The notes under the pieces are model-generated. The model did not search any database and was not told where the DNA came from. It saw only the letters and a list, made by a program, of their open reading frames with translations. From Akebia trifoliata (taxonomy: Eukaryota > Streptophyta > Magnoliopsida > Ranunculales > Lardizabalaceae), in contig CM030705.1 in assembly GCA_017979445.1 (NCBI GenBank), positions 17,687,040 through 17,751,039 on the forward strand: 64,000 nucleotides of DNA, written 5' to 3'. Positions 30,850 through 42,903 of this stretch are shown piece after piece. The stretch's first letter is position 1. Every line of letters starts with the position of its first letter. The position numbers were made by a program, and so were the translations under genes.

Positions 30850-32604
30850 TATAGACACCCCATTTTTGCTTCCGCCTGATTAATCAACTCGTCAACCCGA
30901 TCGCAATGATTCTCAATGATGGATGTTATTTCCATTGCTTTATTTTGTTACCAGAAATGTTTCAGAAATCCGGATGAGGTATCTCGAACTGATAAAGCCT
31001 TAGAAATCACGCTACGCTAGGAAAATATGACTCTAGAAATATAGAAATCATCATCTTGTAGACCCAAAAAGAAGATTCACGATAAAAATCACTAAAAATT
31101 GACCAAATTATCAAAATACCCCTAACATAAAAAAATCCTAGAGCTTACGTTACGATTAGGAAAACCCTTTCGAACACATAAAACAACAAATCGGAACCAA
31201 ATAAATCATTTCACCAATTTTCACAGAATTCGCTAAAATTACGAAAATACCCCTCATGAAGTTCACGACCATTTCACACAAAAAATTTCATAAATGACAC
31301 AAACTAATATTTCGATTGAATTCCTTATGAAAAATCGATTTTAAAACATCCTAGAACATTAAAAACCGACTTAAAACGCGAAAAGTCCTCTCTGGGGGCA
31401 AAATGATAATTTCACAATTTTCATAATTAAAATTTTCAAAATTAATAAATAAAACATTAAATAATTAAAGTGAAACATTAATGAAATTAATTTAAAAATT
31501 TGAACTAAAAAAATCGATTAATCGGGCTCTCATGGAAAATTGTTGAGGGTTCGTGAGATATTTCTTTAAGGACCCCTCCATTTGGGGGGCCAAAGAATTA
31601 AAGATATAATAGAGGAGGGTTCTCCAAAAAATTAAATTCAATCAAGCAAGACTAAGGTCAAGGTATTAAAGTCAATCAAGCAAGACTAAAGTCAAAATTA
31701 AAGTCAATTAAGCAAGACTGAAATCAAGATATTAAAAGTCAATCAATTAAGACTAAAGTCAAAATATTAAAAGTCAATCAAATAAGACCAAAAGTCAAAA
31801 TCATAATAGAGTTCTAATTAAATAATAACTCTATCTAATAGAGTTCTAATTAAAACACAACTCCCCCTAAAATAATTCTAATTAAAACACAACTCTATCT
31901 AAAACAATTCTAACTAAAACATAACTCTAATTAAAATAACTCTAATTATACACTAACTCTATCTAAATCAACCTTAAAAAAATCTATAAATAGGGGTGCT
32001 CACACCCTATTTTCGTATCAAATCATAAACCCTAAGATAAGTAGGTCTAAAAGCCCCCCTAGCCTCCCATAAACCCTAGTTTTGGAGTCCCAACTCCTTA
32101 CCTAACATCCCTATTTCGATTTTAGCCTAAAGAATACCTAAAAGCCCTCAAAAAACACTTCAAAATCCATAATAAACTTGAAGAGTCCAGATAAAAAAAA
32201 AGGAGATACCTTGCCTCGGAGATCAGAAATCAAGTCCGGAAACAAAACGAAGCAAGGGAGTACGGTACAAGGAGTAATTTTTGTCGGATCTGAGGGAACA
32301 AAGTCTTTGCTATCAGAAAGGTATAATTTTTTTTATTTTATTATTATTATTATTATCTAGGTTTTTTAGCAATGTAATTTATTTGAGAAGTTAGTAGAGA
32401 CCGGCTTTGGCCGGGCGTGGTTGGTGCTTAACACCTTCCAACCCCGTAACATGATCCCTGAATTCAGTTTTTTCTGTTCTAGATTAGTTCTTTATCTATT
32501 TAGAGTCATTGATCAGTTCCTAGACTGTAATAACTTGGTGGCGACTCCCAAACCTCAAGGGTCAAAAGCGGATCCGCGCACCCCGCGGATCGAGGGCGCT
32601 TTCA
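30850..32604 (+). repeat. T1 3' LTR
   Basis: 1755 bp, closely matching the 5' copy. Its first bases are TATAGAC instead of TGTAGAC, so the terminal TG is lost. The TATA box is at about 31985. Confidence 0.92.
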
Positions 32605-32609
32605 GACAT

Positions 32610-33088
32610 CTACAGCTCTAAGTAATTTTCTAATTCTATTAGATTTTATTTCTATTTTTAGTTATAGTACGATTTTTATTTCTTAATTAAGTTAGGAGTT
32701 TAATTCCTTGTTAGTTTATAATTTGTTTTAAATTCATTTTTATTATTTAAACCATAATTAAAAGTGTTTAGAAGTTTCCAATTTGAGCTAATAGGATTAG
32801 AAAGTTAGTATTTTGTTATAAATAGGTTAGGAATGTTAATTTTTGATATTTTAGTAGGATTATAAGTTGTTATGATGGAGTTATCTATATATGAAGCTCA
32901 AAATCTGAAAATCAATAATCAACCAATTCAATTATCTTTTCTATTTTAATTATTTTTTTAGTTTATGCTTTATTTTCTTTCAAGCTATTGTTTGTTTATC
33001 AATTAAATCTATTTATTCAAATTGATTTTGAGTATTTTATTAAACATAATCTATTGAATCTATTAATTCACACACTTCCACTATGTCA
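32610..33088 (+). repeat. G1 3' LTR, right part
   Basis: It continues the LTR started at 22724-22733 on the other side of T1; the repeated GACAT is the T1 target duplication. It resembles the 5' LTR throughout and ends CTATGTCA. Confidence 0.82.
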
Positions 33089-34099
33089 GAGTGGATTCTA
33101 GTCATCGGTGTGTCCCATATAAGGTTGGAACTCCTCTAGAGGCCCCTCATAGTACACCTCAACTGAAAATGGATCTGCAACTAAAATGGTAGGGTGTATA
33201 ATGGAAGAATGACCTAACATGTAACAACTATCTAAACTAATAGTCCCCTAATTATGAATTTATAGTCATTTTAAAATATTTGAAACATGAGCAAATGTTT
33301 TAGTGTAAACAAGAGTAAAATTTGTTAGTTCCATATTTGGTCAATCTCGAAACCTAAGTTGTGTGTCGGACCAGTTTACAATTGAAGACATATGAAGACT
33401 CCGGTAAAATCGCTCAACCTCAAGCACATCAACAAAAAACTCATAGTGTTTCTGCATAAAACCTAAAAAGTAATGGGATCACCTAGACCATTCCCCAATA
33501 CTTAGATGATTGGTAGGTCGACTCGCATTAGTAAGAAAATCTTATATCTTGACCCATTCATTTATTGAAACTTTTGGGAGTTCAAAATGATCATAAATGA
33601 TATTTTGATCATTTTACCAACTTTAGACCTTTGGTGAGTGTTTGGGGATCTTATATAGGTAAGATCTACTAAATCCCTGAATTTTTTAGTGACTATTTGA
33701 TACTGTTTTTAAACGCGAATTTTATTGCGTTTGCGTTGAAAAGCAGAGTTTTTCGTCGTAGTCACCATTTGATTGAAAAAATTATGTTTTTAAACGCAAA
33801 TTTGATATACTCCTCAAAAACACTTTTTTTTGCATTTGCGGGAGACGCAATCATCGAATAACTGTTCAAGCAAAAAGATGTAAATACCCCCATCTTCTCT
33901 TCTTTTCTTCTATGTTGTTGATGAAACCCTCACTCTCTCTTGCATAGCTCTCTCTCACTCAGCACTCTCTCACACACATTACTCACTTTCTTTCGTATAA
34001 CTCTCTCTCTCTCTCGCACATATCTCTCTCTTTTCTGCTCTTCTTCTCTTCATTGTCGACAATTTTTTAATGGGAATTGGGTCCCATTAACAATTTCTT
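33089..34099. other. DNA right of G1, no gene
   Basis: It continues the sequence interrupted by G1. Near 33700-33860 two copies of TTTTTAAACGC(G/A)AATTT flank GCGTTTGCG-like motifs, possibly the end of a DNA transposon. The stretch at 33935-34030 is CTCT-rich. Confidence 0.4.
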
Positions 34100-36792
34100 A
34101 TCATTCCAATTTTTTAAAGGTTTAGACTTTAGAAAGAGCCTTTCGCCTCTGTAATTTTTTGTTGTAGAGAGAAGAGAGAGAGATGAAGACATCTCCATCT
34201 TCATATTGTTCGTCGGATAAATTTTCTAAGGATTTCATTATAAGGGGAGTTGCAGCAATAATATCAAAGAGTGCAGTGACGCAAACCATCAGTTTTATCT
34301 CATCTTGTTGCAGCAATGAACTTGTAAGACATTTGGAGAAATGGTGTAGCCCGCAAACCATAAGTTTGATCTTGTCTTGTTGTCAAATAGTTCTTAGCCC
34401 GAGTATTTAAATGTGTCATCATTTTATTCCCACATTTTTTCCTTTGAAAAAATACTCAACAACTTTCTTTCGAACCTTTAACACTAAAGTAGTGATTGGC
34501 AACTTTTTTGCATGTATGAAGACAATATTCAAGCTCTTAGATAGATTTGTAGTAGTGATATCATATTTTCAACCTTTGAAGTATGCAATTGCCTAAAGTT
34601 TTCATTCTATTTTGTCAATCCATTCGCATGCTTTAGGTTGAATAGTTTGGATCTTGTCTAATATCTCTTCACCTTCTTTTTTTCTTATAGACATTCTCTA
34701 CTGCAAGTAATAGAGACCTCAAATGGTCATCTTTTATTGTATTGAATTTTTTTTTAGCATAATGTCGTAAGCAAATTGAGTGATGAACTCCAAGAAAGAG
34801 AAGTAGGACAAATCTTATCAACCCCTTGTGTTGATCGATAATGATAGTCAAATGCAACCACAACGACTATAATTGACAACAAATTTACTCAAGCAACTTA
34901 AGTACCATCTCCACCAATGTGAATTTTCTATCGGGACAACTGCAAAGGCTAAAAGGTAAAATGTCATTCTACCTATCAGGTGCTGAAGCAACCATTAAAC
35001 ACCTTTGTATTTCAGGGCCTAAGTGAGTACCATCAATGGAGAGTAGTGATTGAATATGATTACGAAACACTCGTATTGAAGGTCCAAATGCCCCAAAAAA
35101 TTACTTCAAATCTTCCTTCATCACTCAAGACTAGATCAACTCGTTTAAGTTCAGTTGATAACCAAGGAAGTAAATTATAATATTCGGTGAAAAAACCATA
35201 GATCATAGACATAGCCTTGGTTTTTTGCTTCCACGATCTTATAGTAAGATATTTTTATGCCATATGTTGTGTTAATATCCATTATGATCACAGAAGGGAT
35301 GGTGGTATGATGCTCAGATATCTTGGTGACTATCTTACTTGCAACCCACTTTGTAATAGTTTGTCTATGGGCACTACCTCTCAATCTCTTATGTATGGAA
35401 CATATGTGTGGGTTTTTGCAAAAAGTCACTTTAAACTTTGGTAAGCCTCTCTGTTTTGTTCCACGAAAATAACACTTACAACCTTCAGCCTTATATTTAA
35501 CTACAATCCATAATGGAAAGGTTTTCATGTGTATGATCTCTTTTTTCCTCCTTACAGCATATATAGCTATTGCATGCTTAAAAAACATCATAATCAGCAA
35601 ATGTTTGACCCTCTATGAAATCGAACGTATCACTAGGTCCATTACTTGTGAAGTTGACATTAGGATGTACTACTGGTTCTGTTTTCTCAATAGCGCGATG
35701 GTTTTGATCGATATAGTAATTATCATCTATGTTTGTTGATATTGAGTTAACTGAAGCCACACTGACTGGTCAAACCTGAAGTGAATGTACATATTAGCAC
35801 AAATTAAATTTGGAATGATCTTAATCATTAATTAATAAATTTATTTGTGTCACCAACCTTTGGGACTCATCAGTGAGATTACTTGGCCCATCCATTTCTC
35901 CAATGCCCATGTTTGTGTTTTGATTTCTTCTTCTGATTGGAACCACGTCATGACATATTTTTGAATGATTAGCTTGCAATGTTGGACTTGCAACATCATA
36001 CGTATGATTTTCATTCAGATTGACATGTTCTTCATTCCTTCATAATTGGATAATATTCTCATGATTATTTGTCCAATCAGATTCAAATGTTGGATGAAAC
36101 TGAGGATTTTTAATTTCCATAGTGTGAGGTTCAGGTAAACTAGCTCCCTTTTCATGTACAATGCTTAGTGTTGGTTGTACATTAGAATGTCATAAATAGT
36201 CATTACTATAATTAGAGGTTATCATGGATTTTTAAAATAATCACATTCAAATTTAAAGCAGTTTAGCTATGATTCATACCCAATACATCTCCACCAACAT
36301 TCCGATTGACTTCATGATGTTGCCTACTTGCCACAGAAGACCTTGTAGAATAAAATCGATTTTTCATAAATATAAATAAAAGTGTATAAAATATTATATA
36401 ATATCAAGGAGATGTAAACACGTCAATTACCTCAAGCTTTGTAGAGTTGGATGATGCACGCTATGTTCATTGATATAAAACATCAATGAAGTACATAGAT
36501 GTCCAACTAGATGTGGTACAATCTTAAATGCATCGACTAGTGAAGCATCGTCTATTATGTCCAACTTAATAAAACTACTAGCCATTGCAGTAATAGGGTA
36601 CCTACAAATGACTCTAACCTCCGAATCTTTTTTTATACCGAAAGTATTCATCAGTCTTATACAAAACTCTGATTACTTTATAGTTTTCTCTACTTGTAAA
36701 AGCCTACTTATGCCTCCAATGTAATCTGCAGTGATGCCCTCGCCAACCTTCCCACCAAAATAACAAGCAATGAACACCTTGTCAGTGTTCAT
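34100..36792 (-). pseudogene. MULE (mudrA-like) transposase relic
   Basis: The frame opens at ATG 36792 (MNTDKVFIACYFGGKVGEG) and carries the N-terminal MuDR-like part with a stop after QVEKTIK. Then FKHAIAIYAVRRKKEI (about 35590) and CKCYFRG, HICSIHKR form the MuDR DNA-binding region. At about 35050-34700 LLSIDGTHL, IIDQHKGLIRFV and CLRHYAKKKFN mark the MULE transposase domain; the Asp of IDGTHL is kept. Stops and frameshifts are frequent and the SWIM finger is not evident. These enzymes cut and paste Mutator-like elements. Long terminal inverted repeats were not found, so the element limits are unknown. Confidence 0.78.
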
Positions 36793-36799
36793 TTCGTTC

Positions 36800-39700
36800 G
36801 TTGAACATGTTAAAAATATATATCAATAAAAATATTATATAAAAGACACACGTACTACCTAATCTTATATCAATGAACACCTTGTACTTTTAGTATCAAA
36901 TAATACCACTCTTAAGACTTTTGGGTAAAATACACACATGATAAAAACACAAACCTTATTCCCTAAGGAATGGTGACAAAATTACAAACCTTATATACTT
37001 GATTCCCCCAAAGACTACTACTACTACTGTTAAGACTTTTGGGTAAAGGTGGACTGACTTGCAATGTTAGACTTTTGGGGAGAGGCCCACCACTAGCATA
37101 AAGTGGATATCTTTTGTAAAACCTTGAGTTTTTTATTCGTATCTCGAGAAAATAAAATAGTAAAACTTGGAGAAAATTGTGAAAGTGGGACTTAGAGTAA
37201 AAACTTAGGATTTTTTTCTAATCATTTTTAATGAAATCTGACATCATCATTGGATTTAAAATGATCGAAAAATATATTTTAACTTATAAGCACGCTTAAA
37301 TGCGAGTCTGAACAGAAAAATTATAAAATCCTCGATTTTCGAATCAAACCAAGCTAAAATAATGACTTTTTACTGGAGTAAGAATTTTTAAAATTTGATC
37401 ACACCATTGGATTTGTAACGAAAAATTATAGAAAATTGACTATTTACTTGTCATTTTTGAAGCACAAAAAGTCAAATTATCGTAAAAAATGAAAACGACA
37501 TCAATTTTAGGGTCCCATTGAGCCGAAAAAGTAAATTTTGTTAGAAACATAATTTTTAGAATTTAACCACACCATTAAATCTAAGATAAAAAATTAGAGA
37601 AAATGAAGTATTCATTTATCACTTTTGGAGCCCGGACGGTCAAGTTATCGTCAAATGAAATAATAGGTAAAATACCAATTTCGTCTCAAAAATTTATATA
37701 AATAATTTTTCAACAAATTTATTATTCATCGTCATTCAAATGCATCAAAAATTTGTCGAGACTTGTTTTAAAAAATTTTGATTTTTTCCCAATTTTCAAC
37801 TATAGATTCGTCGCAAACGGGTCGCTGTTGGCTTCCGCTGTAGAAGGAAAAAACGTCGGTAGCCTTGTCCTCTAAAAAATCCACCTAGTTTCCTTTCATT
37901 TCCTTTTCTCTTTCGTCCCAGTTTGTTAAAAATCAGCCATATGTAATTCGAGGGTTTCGACTTTTAAACCTCAAATTTCATTAGTTTCGAGGTCAAACCG
38001 TCCTTCGTCGTAGAAGGGAGAATGGACGATGGCATTGATATCTTAGAAACCACCAGGCTAGATTCAAAAATTAACTACCTCAAAGTTTGATCCATCTTGA
38101 TTTCCGTGCTGATCATCTCGATTTTCGCGCACGCGTTTCTATCCTATCACATAGACATTGTAAGGACTCTTAATTTCTATTGATAATCGTAGATTGTAAA
38201 AATTGAATATAAGATTTTAACGAAAATTTGTTATATGTTTCAAAAATATTAAATTTTTTTCGTTATTTCAAATTCACACCAGAACTTGCATATTTTATAT
38301 GTTTAATTGTATTTTGTAACAAATTATATATAGGTAGGATATTTTACCAGGTTATTTCCATCAGTTGGGTTTTGTGAACTGCTCGGATCCTGTTTTGATA
38401 TAAGTTTTGTAAAGTTTCAATTTAAATGATAAAAATAAATATTTGAGTGAATGAATCTAAAAAATGAATGATATGTTTGAAAATGTAGAAAGTGCAGTAA
38501 TAAAAAAAGGATAAAACGGTAAAATGTAAGAGTCACACCCGAGGGATGATGTCTGTATTTTACATTGTAATGCTGTGTATAGGTTGGTGAAAGGATATCT
38601 AGGGATAACGATATTGGTTGTATGTTTATTTACTTTCTGTAGCGCGAAGCACAAGTTATGTGTTTATTTTGTTATTTATTTTAGGCCGCATGACCACAGT
38701 TGCATGGAAGGAAATATGATATCCATTCTCAACTCTGTAATGTTAATTTCTTATTTGTTTTCAAAGAAAATTTCCTATTTGTTTTCAAAGAAAAGTAATG
38801 ATACATACATATATATATATATATATATGGCTATTTTGTAAACTGTTAAAGAGCTTGGGAATACCTGAAAGGATAGTCTCTCATATTATCCAGAGTGATA
38901 TATTATCTTGGGATGTACAGTAAAAATAATCAAACTTATACATGGTATGGGATGCGTATGAGAGTGGAGTCACAATTGAAATACAGGTTTATTCCTTTCT
39001 ATCTTTACCAATGAACTTGTAATGTAAAGGTGGTTGTATACGAATAGATTGTATATTTGGGAATCACATACATGCCTGATAGGCATAGACGAAGATGATT
39101 ACTCAGTGATTACTAACAATTTATAGTAGTCGAATATTTTGACACATCGAAAAGAGACCTATTGCTTACAATCACGTCAAACGGCTAGCTTGAGCCAGAT
39201 AAATAGTCCCGCAAGTGTGGTAAACAGTGACCAGCCACAAAATTAGAAACTAATATTTTATTATGAAACATCATGTCCTGACTGGGAGTGATTCAGTCGT
39301 GAATCCCAACTCTCTAATTCCACTACTCGACCATTGTGTATTATGTATTTGTTGCCTTATTTTGATATATAAAATAAAATGTATGTTTAATGTTTTCATT
39401 TAATCAATTAGATTTGAATAAAAATAAAATGTTATAGTGAGTACTGCTGATTGATGTAATGTGAGTTATAAAATATTTAGTTGCTCATCCCTGGTTATAT
39501 GTACCAGTTAATTGTAGTTTCTTCTGTAAAACTTTGCATATGTTAAAATGATTCAGTATGTTTATTCGTTAATGTTAGGAGAGGTTATTGGTAGAAATTA
39601 TTTGCTTTCCTACTGGATAATTATTGTTACTTACCATTTCCTTATTCTTTTTTTTAGTTTCAGATTTAAAGCTTGGCAAGACAGGTGTAGAGCATGAGTA

Positions 39701-40110
39701 ATGATTATTTGATAGGTTAGATAGACAACCAAAGTCCTTGTCATGGTAAGCATTGGGCTATACTTAGCGGCGTCAGGTTATCTAGGTAGTAATATATATT
39801 TTGGTTTTTAGCGTTAGAAATTTTATTAGAGTGAGGAGTTTCTGTATAATCTTGTATATAAATTTCTTCTTCCGCACTCTGATTTATCATATGTTATTAG
39901 ATGTATATAGGCTTCCGTTATTATTCTATTTTGTATGTATATATGCAAGATATAGTGTATGTCGTTTAGCAGGTGTAGGTATTTAGTGCCTTGGAATGCT
40001 AACATAAACATAGGAGACCATGCCGAAATTTTGATGTGCCACCTAGTGCCTCGAGATCTGACATGGGGCTTTGTATTAGCATTTTTTGGGGGGGAGGGAG
40101 GGGGTGTCAC
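36800..40110. repeat. Probable old LTR-like sequence
   Basis: There is no coding domain. Two copies of a roughly 110-bp block (about 37379-37488 and 37549-37658, 170 bp apart) share CACACCATT(G/A)(G/A)AT and TCAA(A/G)TTATCGT. The stretch ends GGGTGTCACA at 40110, like many plant gypsy LTRs. A (TA)n run lies near 38811-38828. The left end and family are not established. Confidence 0.35.
40088..40104 (+). other. Possible G-quadruplex motif
   Basis: GGGGGGGAGGGAGGGGG gives four G-triplets with single-base loops, right before GTGTCACA. Folding is inferred only from the pattern. Confidence 0.45.
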
Positions 40111-41810
40111 ATATTTGAAATGATCAAATTCAATAAATATGTATATGAATGGAATATGAATAGCCTAAAAATAAGTTGAATAAATCTTGGGATCTCAAAA
40201 ACATCATTACCCTTTAAAAATACTCACAATAAGTCTTAAACCATACTAAAAGAATTTGCAATGTTATAAGTGTAGTAGAGGATCAAATTTAGTTTCAAGA
40301 AAGCAACAATGTTAAGCAAATAATAATAGTTCACAAATTTAGTTTTAAGAAAGCAACAACATTAGGCAAATACTAATAGTTCACAAATTTAGTTGTTTAA
40401 TTAGAAGTGATCAAAGACTTGTATAAATCTCATTAACTATTTTCGATTTAACATATACATTCTTATCTAACAAAATAGTTATGGAGACACAACAATTTAA
40501 AGATAAATAAAGTAACAAAGAATGTCAATTCATAAAAAACAAATTAAATCGAAGAAGTTGATGTCAAGGGGTCAGGGCAGAAATGAACTTACGAATAGGT
40601 AAGGAATTTGTGGGCCGAGGTTTAAATGGATTGAATATCGATGATGGTCAACACGCGACAATGAAGACTTCTAATCGTAAATGGCGAAAAAACCCTTTTT
40701 TTGTTTTATTTTTGCTATTGAAAAATGAAACAATGGAAGAAAGAAGAAAAATTAAAAATAAATCTGTGCAAGTGACAGAGAGAAACTTACGTCGAGATTG
40801 ACGACTAAACAATGGTGAGATTTCGATCAATTTCAACAAGACAATTCATAAACTCACTCTATGTGATAAGTATCCATGAGGAAGATAATGGTAGATCAGA
40901 GGTTTGAACAATAATGATGAAGACGATGATGATTGGGTGATTGAGCTCGATAAGGTTTTGATAGCTATCTTCGTTTCTTCAAGTTTCAATCGATTCGTGA
41001 GTTTAGTTTAAAGTTGAAAAGTGAAATGGATAGAAGATAATGAAGTTAAGTCATTCAAGTGGACAAGGGTATTTTAGTCAAAATATTGAGGTCACTATAG
41101 CAAACTTTCCAATTTGTTGTATTAAGATAAAAATGAGGTCGTTTCTTTAACAAAACATACTTGTGGAATTTGTTTTGGCAAAATTCCTAAAAATCAATAA
41201 CAAAAGAACCCCTCCCCCTAAAAAGAAAGAGAGAGTATAAAAAATACTAGAAGAACAAGATAAAACAATGGAGTTTTAATGAAGGATGAAGACCTGAGAA
41301 TATCGGAAAAACCCCATGTAGCACCCAAAACTCTAGTGCTATCAACTATGATTCATCCATCTTCGCATGACTGAGAAAGAAAAATCCCCATAGATTTTCT
41401 ATCTTACACAAACATACTTACATATAGTTTAAGGATTATTGAAGGGCAAAATAAAATTTTTATTTTTAAATACTTTTTAACAACATGGTTGTCAGTTTGA
41501 GGGGTAAAATTAATGAATTAGAAGATAAAGAAGAAGAATAATGCAATGTTGATAAACATGGTCACTTGCATTTAGAAGAAAATTGACAAATGGGATCTGT
41601 TTGAATTCTTATATTAATAGGTAATCCCACATTAGCTATAAAAGAAATCTCCAATAAAAACATCATTTAAAAAAAATTATTGTTATTGTATTTCATTTTT
41701 ATACCATGAAAATATGGCCTATTAGTATTCTTTTTATTATTTTATTTATCTACTTCAAAAAGAAAATTTTATGTAGGGAAGAATTTGTGCACTTAATAAA
41801 AATAAGGTAA
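40111..41810. other. Unassigned DNA
   Basis: No gene was supported. A short tandem duplication of about 58 bp lies at 40283-40395 (AGAAAGCAACAA, then ATAGTTCACAAATTTAGTT). Confidence 0.4.
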
Positions 41811-42593
41811 TTTACACATACCCTCCATATGTTTTGCTGAGTATTAGAGATACCCCCTATGTTTTGAAAATGATGACATGCATCCCTTGACCTCAGTCTT
41901 TTAAATAGACTAAGGGAAAAAGATTCAAACGCCCTCATCTTTAATCTCTAGCCAAAAACCCATAGTTTTTTCTCCAAAAATTAGTCATCTTCAATATCTT
42001 TGGATAAAAAATTTAACCCTTGTCATCTATCTTAAGATCATGGGCGGATTTAGAGTGGGGGTACTTGCCCCCAGAAGAGGTTTCAAATTCTATGGATTAA
42101 TATGCTATTGAAACAAATTTTAGCGGCGGATAAAGAAATTTGCCACTATTGTCCTCACAATTTTATTTTCCACTCTTAGTTTCTCCTACAATTATTTTTT
42201 CACTCTTAAATATCATCACAAATTTTTTTTTCTACTTTTAGTTGCCCCCACATGAGCAAAATCTTGGCTTAGACCCTACTTAAGATTGTATCTACTTCAA
42301 GTTTTCAACATTCAAATCTCAAGGAAAGATACAATTTTCAGGAAGTATAAAATAATGAAATTTTGAATAAAAAAATCTAAAATGTTTTTACAAAAGGAGG
42401 CAAGATAGAAAATGGTGAATGAAAATAAAGTTGAATATATTAAAATTATCTTAGAGGTTGAAAATCTTGAAGATGATTGGTTTTGGAGGGAAAAAATGGG
42501 TTTTTGACTATAGATTAAAATTAAGGGTATTTTAGAAGACTGAGGTCAAGGGATGCATGTCATCAGTTTCGAAACATAGGGGGTGTGCGATCA
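41811..42593. mobile_element. Fold-back MITE with long inverted arms
   Basis: The left arm (about 41811-42000) and the reverse complement of the right arm (about 42440-42593) share CCCCCTATGTTT, GATGACATGCATCCCTTGAC, CTCAGTCTT, CAAAAACCCAT and TCTTCAA. There is no coding capacity. A second small element (42039-42278) sits inside it. The superfamily and the outer target duplication were not determined. Confidence 0.7.
42039..42278. mobile_element. hAT-type MITE nested in the fold-back element (240 bp)
   Basis: It is flanked by the exact 8-bp duplication CTTAAGAT (42031-42038 and 42279-42286). The left end CATGGGCGGATTTAGAG and the reverse complement of the right end TAGGGTCTAAGCCAAG are degenerate inverted repeats, and both sides have GTGGGGGCA/GTGGGGGTA further in, as in the MITE at 9149. 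Confidence 0.75.
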
Positions 42594-42903
42594 AAATCCG
42601 ATGGACAGTGCTGATGGATTCTACCTCATTGATCCTAAGTCGCTCCTGTCACCTCCCTCCTCATGTCGGTGTGGTACTTGCCAAAATCACTTCGACGCTC
42701 AAGTTAAAGAAGTAGATGAATAGTCTAAAGAATTGGTTAGACCTCTAATCCATCAAAAGATCCCTTCTTCTATGCTCACTATGCTATTTATGGATCCTTA
42801 TTGCGAATCAGGATTTTCCCCCTCTCACAGGCAGTGATCTTAGGGAATCTCATGATTCTATGGATCCACAAATGGAAAAAGGATCTTCTGGATTGGTCGT
42901 ACT

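Larger units (their letters stand above)
22734..32604 (+). mobile_element. Tat-like Ty3/gypsy element T1, deletion derivative
   Basis: A complete 9.87-kb insertion with LTRs of 1760 and 1755 bp, flanked by the exact duplication GACAT (22729-22733 and 32605-32609), in the 3' LTR of G1. After the 5' LTR, TGGCGACTCCACTGGGGA (from 24495) is the tRNA-Arg-type primer site of Tat/Ogre elements; AGAGGGGCATC precedes the 3' LTR. The long leader holds tandem arrays. The coding part is reduced to a fused RT start and integrase end. The LTRs are closely similar, so this is the youngest layer of the stack. Confidence 0.92.
16694..33088 (+). mobile_element. Ty3/gypsy element G1, host of a nested stack
   Basis: G1 has a 5' LTR (16697-17199), primer binding site, protease remnant, reverse transcriptase start, integrase C-terminus and a 3' LTR split by T1 (22724-22733 plus 32610-33088). 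Element L interrupts it at 17927-22219 and T1 at 22734-32604. With both removed, G1 is only about 2.2 kb, so gag and most of pol had been deleted. Flanks AAGTG (16689-16693) and GAGTG (33089-33093) are a possible target duplication with one mismatch. Confidence 0.83.
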
